Assembly: GCA_039111635.1 (NCBI GenBank) | Contig: JBCAQO010000119.1 | Location: forward strand, 1 to 23,918 | Reading direction: 5' to 3' | DNA: 23,918 nucleotides | DNA from: Heterobasidion occidentale | Lineage: Eukaryota > Basidiomycota > Agaricomycetes > Russulales > Bondarzewiaceae | In this document: positions 19,269 through 23,918 of the stretch, in pieces | Position numbering within the stretch: the stretch's first letter is position 1 | Layout: every line of letters starts with the position of its first letter | Made by a program: the position numbers and the translations under genes | Notes under the pieces: generated by a model | Told to the model about the DNA's origin: nothing | Databases searched by the model: none | The model's input: only the letters and a program-made list of their open reading frames with translations

Positions 19269-19477
19269 AGTGTTGAATGCTTGTCCTTCATCTTGAGACC
19301 GGAGGGCTGCAACGCAAAATGGTCAGGTACTTCCCCTGCCTTCTTATCTTTTCACAGTTTAACGTCATGCAGGACGTTAGTTCCGGCGTCCTGTGCGTGA
19401 AACCGGTACCTGTGGTGCGGAGGGTCCTTTCCTCTCCGCCACCGTTTTAAAGGTTAGGGGTTCCTCAACTCCCTTGC

Positions 19478-20802
19478 CTAATATCCTCCACCAATGTCTC
19501 CATAATCTCCGTATCCTTCATCTGGCCGGTAATAGGGATCGATGTCGTCGTAATTGTCGCCTTCGACCTCGTCCCAAGCATCTAGTTCCGCTCGAGTCCA
19601 GGAAGTAGTTCGCTGAGTTGGACGCTGGCGGATTGGAGCTCTTCTACCAATGTGTGGATGCGTTCCTTCAGTTCGATTATCTCGAGGACGGTTTGGAGTT
19701 GGCGAATCTCTTGGTCGAGTTCGTCTAGGACTGCTTCGCCTGGGCTGAGGGGTTGTCCTTGCCCTCTGGTTCCCTCGTCCCTCATTCCTCCTGTACCTTG
19801 GAGGGTGTTCCTCGTTGCTGCCTCCTGCGTCCTGCCCGGTGGATTGTCCTGCCGATATGGGAGGTAGGGACTCTCGGTCCCTTCGTGCCTGTCGTTGGAC
19901 TGTAGCCCAGACATATTCTGTCTGGGTGGATGCGTCTCGACTACTTGTAGCCGGTATTGCTCTGCTAGCTTCGCTCCATGCCTGGACGCGGAATGGGTCA
20001 ATCCGAACGGGACGGACAGGATGGGAGGAGTGTCTTGTGTTGGTGCGCGAGATGAGGGCGGGTAGGAGCTCCAGATTGATGAAGGAGGAGAACTCGTCCG
20101 GATGAATGAGTAGGGCGTAAGCCCCATTATTCCCTCGGGCGTACCAGGAGGCGGCCCTATGATCATCTGCATAGGCCAGAAGCCTGACCTGGTCGCTCGC
20201 GTCAGCGAGGCGTCGGGGTATATCGTCGCCCTCGCTCCCTGGTTGCCCGCGGAGATGGTGGTGCGCTGGAGTAGAGCGTCTCCTAGTCCTTCCAATTCTC
20301 CGGGGTGCAGATCTCGACTACTGGTAGGGGACCCTCTGGCCCTGGTAGCTGATGTACCAGCCGTTGCTGGTTCTTGTACACCTGCCTCAACAGTTGTAGG
20401 CGATGCCAGGTCCGAAGGGTTTCCTGGTCTTCTTCCGCCTCTCGTTTCCTGCCTCGCGTCTCCTTGAGCCAACGTTGACGTCGGTCGCGGAGGCGTTGAC
20501 GGAGTATGCCTTCCTTCTGCTTGACGTCCTTCATCGTGCTCGTCATGAGTTCTCTCAAACCGTGGTGGGGTTCGGGAACCCGTTCGATCTTCGACGGTGA
20601 GCGCGGTTCGGTGGACACTGATTTGTACGGGAACTCCTTCTGGAGTCGCTGGGCGGCTGCTTCGGCTAGGGCGTCCAGTGTCGGGGTTGGCCACGGCCAG
20701 AACGATGTCTGGCGAGGGGTTTCTTGAAGGGGAGGAGGTAGTTCCATCACTGATGAGCATGGCACGTCCAGGGGAGTAATCCAAGGAGGAGTGGTCGGAC
20801 AT
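19478..20802 (-). CDS. Extra coiled-coil ORF downstream of chromovirus pol, frame-broken
   Basis: The start MSDHSSLDYSPGRA (20802) lies 58 bp after the pol stop. The frame of 20802-19582 (406 codons) is open throughout. Within 20765-20283 a second frame looks more protein-like: LDALAEAAAQRLQKEFPYKS and RQRLRDRRQRWLKETRGRKR, a long charged helix. The 406-codon frame resumes coding character later, with ELDQEIRQLQTVLEIIELKE and a heptad pattern, a second coiled coil. It stops at 19582, but one extra G at the G pair 19588-19589 (minus sense) continues the protein into an acidic Asp/Tyr/Gly tail (DAWDEVEGDNYDDIDPYYRP) ending at 19478. No protease, capsid, zinc-knuckle or transmembrane segment was recognised, so it is not an obvious env or gag. 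The likely product is a structural or RNA-binding accessory protein of about 430-440 residues; the function is unknown. Confidence 0.55.
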
Positions 20803-20847
20803 GTACTGGGGAGGGTTCTTGCTTTGAAAGAGGGAGGGATGTCTCCC

Positions 20848-20856
20848 TTTTTATAT
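20848..20856 (-). promoter_or_regulatory. TATA-like sequence between pol and the extra 3' ORF
   Basis: The minus strand reads ATATAAAAA, followed by GGGAGA and a CCCTCCCTC pyrimidine tract, about 50 nt upstream of the ATG at 20802. Spacing suits a fungal RNA polymerase II promoter. It could drive a separate mRNA for the 3' ORF instead of relying on the genomic transcript. Confidence 0.4.
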
Positions 20857-20860
20857 CTTT

Positions 20861-23800
20861 CTAAAGCCTAATCGCCGCTGGTCGGGGCTTGTCTGGATAG
20901 CTTTCGTGGAATTCACGAAGCGCCTCGTCGGCCGTATCTTTGAGGAGGGCAAAGGGTTCCCAAGTGTTATCGGCCTCGGAGTATCCGACCCACTTGACAA
21001 GGTACTTGGTCCCTCGTCCCTGGCGTCTTGAATCTAGAATGGCCTCCACTTCGTAGTGCTCTTCTTCGTTCAGGATCTCTGGGGCAGGTCTGGGGAAGTT
21101 CCTTCCGTGGGCCTCTGTCTCGTGATATTCCGTGAGTATGGAGGCATGAAACACTGGGTGTATCTTCCATGTTTCGGGTATTTCCAACCGATAAGCCAGA
21201 GAACCGATTCTTTCAGTCACTGAAAAGGGGCCATAGCGTCTAGGTGCCAGCTTGAATTTCGGATGAGTCGTCCGAATATGGGTTCCTTCTAACCAAACTT
21301 GGGTTCCTACTTCCCACTGTGGAAGTTTCCTGTGTAGGTCCCGGTCCTTGGCGTGCTGCGCTGCTATTTGTAGACTTGCGGCCGCATCTTCTTGGACTTC
21401 TTTGATTAGCCGCAAACGTTCAGTTACTGCGGGCACCTTGGTCTCCAGAGCTGAGTCGACCGAATATGGTGGATTGAACCCATAAAGGACTTCAAACGGC
21501 GACTTCCCAGTGGCGGAGTGTCTTCGGGTATTGTGGGAGAATTCTGCAAAGGGGATCAAGTCTACCCAATTATCTTGATGGTAGTTGCAGAAAACTCGCA
21601 GGAATTGCTCAATCTCTTGGTTTACCCGTTCTGTTTCTCCGTCCGTTTGGGGGTGGTAAGCCGTGCTGAGGGCAGGGGTGATTCCATTCCTTTCCATAGT
21701 TCCCTTGTGAACTTTGCCGCAAATTGAGGACCTCTGTCGGACACCACTTTGGTTGGTAAACCATATCGTTTGAACACATTGTCCTGGAAGAGCGTCGTGG
21801 TTTCTTCGGCCGTGATTGTCTTCTTGCACGGGGTTATGACTATTCCTTTTGACAGACCTGATCGACTACCACGTTGATCGAGTCGTAGCCTCTGCTTTCC
21901 GGGAGGTCTGTCACAAAGTCGGTGGAGATAAAACGCCAAGGGACGTTTGTGGTTTCCAGCGGTTGGATCGGTGGATGGGTCCTATGGGGAAGGTTCTTGG
22001 TAGATTGGCAAACCGCACATCCATCCACATATGCGTGTACAAATTTGGTCATGCTTGACCACCAGTAATGGCGTTGGACCAATTCTAAGGTCTTTGCTCG
22101 GCCCGGGTGTCCTGTAGCCATAGTGTCATGGTGCGTTTTGACAATCATTCGTCGAAGGAGGTCGTCCTTTGGGACGCATATGTAACCGTCGCGTCTTGTG
22201 ATGCCCTCTTCATGTGTCCATTTTCCTAGGTCGCCCTTCATTGCGTTTGGACCTTTTTCCAGCAGTTTCTTGAGGGCGACATCAACCAGTAAATCGTGTT
22301 CCGAGCACGAGTGTCGAATAAGGGAGAGGATGTCCGAGGATACGAGTTCTGTTGCTTTGACGTGTATGCCTACGCTTGGCTCTACTAGAGTTTCGCTGGA
22401 CTCGGTGAAAAATCTGGACGGGAGTAGAGTCTGTGCTTTGTTATCAGATTCCACCCCCTCACTAAGGTCTGGACGCCTGGACAGAGCATCGGCATGATTA
22501 GTAGTTCCAGCCTTGTAACTGAGTTGGAAATCAAATCGGGACAAAAACAGACTCCAGCGCGCTTGTCGCCTTGACAGGTCGCGCGCCGTCTTAAAGTGTT
22601 CCAGGTTTTTGTGGTCCGTCCAGACCTCAAAGGGGTGTCGAGCGCCTTTGAGGTAGTGTTTCCAGTGTTCCAGTGCTTTGATGATGGCGAGGAGTTCGCG
22701 ATCATGCACGTCGTAATTTCGTTCGGCCGGTGAGAACGATCCTGAGAGGTATGCAACAGGGTGCCAGTCGTTATCAGGTCCCTCCTGTAAGAGGACTGCA
22801 CCATATGCTGCGAGGGAAGCGTCGGTAACAAGCCGGTAAGGACGCGTCGGGTCAGGGTATAACAGGACGGGTCGGCTGGTGAAGGTTTTCTTCAGTCGAT
22901 CAAACGCCTGTTGGCATTCCGTGGTCCAGTCCCATTTCACATCCTTCTTCGTGAGGTTATGCAGGGGTCGAGCGATCAAAGAGAATTTATCAATGAATCG
23001 TCGGTAGAAGTTCCCTAAGCCTAAGAAAGAGCGGATGTCGCGAACTGTGCGTGGGATGGGCCATTCCTGGATAGCTTCAATCTTCGAGTCTTCCATAGCG
23101 ACGTGGTCTTTTGAGATCGTGTACCCAAGGTAGTTCAGCTTCTCCTTGTGGAATTCGCACTTCTCTGGTTTGAGGTAAAGATCGTTGTCGCGCAGGATTT
23201 GGAGGACTCGCCGAAGGATCACAATGTGTTCCGTTGTGGTCTTCATGAAGATGAGGATGTCGTCCATATATACCGCTATTTTTCGGGCCAGGATGAGTTC
23301 TTGGAAGATCATGTTCATCATGGCTTGGAAAGTTCCCGGGGAATTACAGAGCCCAAAGAACATCACTGTAGGTTCGAAAAGTCCCAAGGGTGTGACGAAA
23401 GCCGCCTTGGACTCGTCTCCTTTCTTGATGCGCACGTTGTTATATCCCCACCGAACATCGAGCTTTGAGAACACCGTTGCGCCTTTAATGATATCCAATA
23501 GTTCTTGGATTAGTGGCAGGGGGGTGACATCTCGAATGGTGTGTTCGTTAAGGTGGCGATAGTCTTGTACCGGACGGAGCTTCCCATCCTTTTTGCTTAC
23601 AAAAAAGAAAGAGGCCGCGCTGTGTGCTGTTGACCGACGTATTGTTCCTCTGGAAAGGTGCTCCTTGACGAACTTCCCTAACTCATCATGCTTCTCCGGG
23701 CTTAGAGGAAATATCCGCGGGGCCTGGGGTACAAAGGATGGTTTAAGATTTATCACGTGGTCCCATATTGTATGTTGGGGAAGCCTTTGCGATCGTCGTT

Positions 23801-23918
23801 CGCTGAAGATGTCGAGGTAGGAATGGTATTCTGCCGGTACCCGACCTTTCAAGTCGGTGGTGTCGATTTCTTCCTCCAGGTCTTCGTCAAAGCTTGCGAA
23901 CCCCGAGGGTTCTGGGGC
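20861..23918 (-). CDS. Ty3/gypsy chromovirus Pol (RT, RNase H, integrase, chromodomain), 5' partial
   Basis: The frame is open from the right edge (23918); the protease and Gag lie outside. Reverse transcriptase: KLDVRWGYNNVRI with the first Asp, and AVYMDDILIF, the YMDD active site near 23260-23270. RNase H: LVTDASLAAYGAVL, RNYDVHDRELLAI, VWTDHKNLEHF and NHADALSR, carrying the acidic residues. Integrase: the HHCC zinc finger (THHDTMATGHPGRAKTLELV, later DGCAVCQSTK), then the DDE core with FISTDFVTDLP, KVVSDRGPQFAAKF and YHPQTDGETERVNQEIEQ. At the C-terminus a chromodomain reads EEHYEVEAILDSRRQGRGTK, YLVKWVGYSEADNTWEP; it targets integration to chromatin with histone marks. Two frame changes occur in integrase: near 21858, where an extra AG pair fits, and at 21684-21685, where a G run is one base short. 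The stop is TAG at 20861-20863. Domain content is certain; activity is not. Confidence 0.92.

Larger units (their letters stand above)
17784..19375 (+). repeat. Array of 15 degenerate 21-nt motifs with hairpin-forming spacers
   Basis: The plus-strand consensus is TAGTTTA, two variable bases, then GTCATTGCGGAC. Copies start at 17784, 17810, 17837, 17871, 18141, 18168, 18251, 18331, 18414, 18503, 18529, 18854, 18882, 18914 and 19355. Most are exactly 21 nt; two (17837, 17871) have 5 extra bases and one (18854) has one. Copies at 18331 and 18882 are identical. Some are arranged as doublets with a 26-28-bp period (17784/17810, 18141/18168, 18503/18529, 18854/18882). The first doublet member often carries C for the first T and ends AAGGAC or GAGGGC. 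Spacers differ in sequence but many fold into hairpins. The two copies followed by GTCCGC create the 12-nt palindrome GCGGACGTCCGC. No ORF with coding character covers the block. Confidence 0.85.
15341..23918 (-). mobile_element. Ty3/gypsy chromovirus region (pol, extra 3' ORF, non-coding block, 3' LTR); possibly nested elements
   Basis: All identifiable parts read on the minus strand in the order expected of one element: pol with chromodomain (off the right edge to 20861), an additional ORF (20802-19478), a long non-coding block with a short-motif array (about 19400-17700), further sequence of unclear origin, a PPT, and an LTR (15962-15341). If it is one element, it carries about 5.5 kb downstream of pol, unusual for a chromovirus. 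The plus-strand TATA region near 16920 and the coding-like fragment at 17188-17501 suggest that at least one other insertion is nested inside. The 5' LTR, gag and protease lie outside the window. Confidence 0.45.

Noticed and set aside
17784..19375. CRISPR-like appearance of the motif array
   Set aside because: The repeats are degenerate, spacers vary from about 5 to over 300 bp and fold on themselves, and the DNA is clearly fungal nuclear with introns and retrotransposons.
19582..20802. Reading the extra 3' ORF as a retroviral-type envelope
   Set aside because: No signal peptide, transmembrane segment, furin-like site or cysteine pattern is visible; the protein is coiled-coil and charged.

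Overview
The window looks like nuclear DNA of a filamentous basidiomycete, most likely a mushroom-forming Agaricomycete. The evidence is short introns (59-77 bp) with GT...AG borders, a basidiomycete-type sesquiterpene synthase, an F-box gene and a TPR gene of fungal style, a chromodomain Ty3/gypsy retrotransposon, and a tyrosine-recombinase retrotransposon. The left third (1-8839) holds host genes. The right two thirds (8840-23918) are almost entirely retrotransposon DNA. All assignments come from reading motifs by eye; no database search was run.

Left part. 1289-2442 (-) is a spliced, apparently C-terminally truncated TPR-type gene. 4025-5200 (-) is a three-exon class I sesquiterpene synthase with both metal-binding motifs and one apparent single-base frameshift. 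5945-7652 (+) is an F-box gene with one small N-terminal intron and one apparent single-base frameshift. No modification enzymes flank the terpene synthase, so no biosynthetic cluster is visible.

Middle part. 8840 to about 15340 is a minus-strand tyrosine-recombinase (YR) retrotransposon of the DIRS/Ngaro class: Gag with zinc knuckles, then reverse transcriptase and RNase H, then a tyrosine recombinase with R...HxxR...Y residues. Two 217-bp direct repeats differing at one base lie just 3' of the recombinase, at 10208-10424 and 8840-9056. They fit the B1/B2 copies of a split-direct-repeat terminus. Between them are 1151 bp of purine-rich DNA with a 210-codon ORF of unknown function. The matching 5' terminal repeat is not seen; an LTR of another element begins 35 bp upstream of the Gag start.

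Right part. 15341-15962 is a 622-bp LTR with perfect 8-bp inverted ends, an internal TATA box and an adjacent polypurine tract. It is therefore the 3' LTR of a minus-strand element. 20861-23918 is the pol of a chromovirus (RT, RNase H, integrase, chromodomain), running off the right edge. Downstream of pol is an extra coiled-coil ORF (19478-20802) with its own TATA-like sequence. Beyond it lies an unusual non-coding block (about 17700-19400) holding 15 degenerate copies of a 21-nt motif separated by hairpin-forming spacers. This block is the most novel-looking structure in the window. Whether everything from 15341 to 23918 is one element or several nested ones cannot be settled here.

Many reading frames, in host genes and transposons alike, break exactly once at a homopolymer that is one base too short. 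With the near-identical 217-bp repeats, this raises the possibility that many of the 'pseudogene' breaks are base-calling errors rather than decay.
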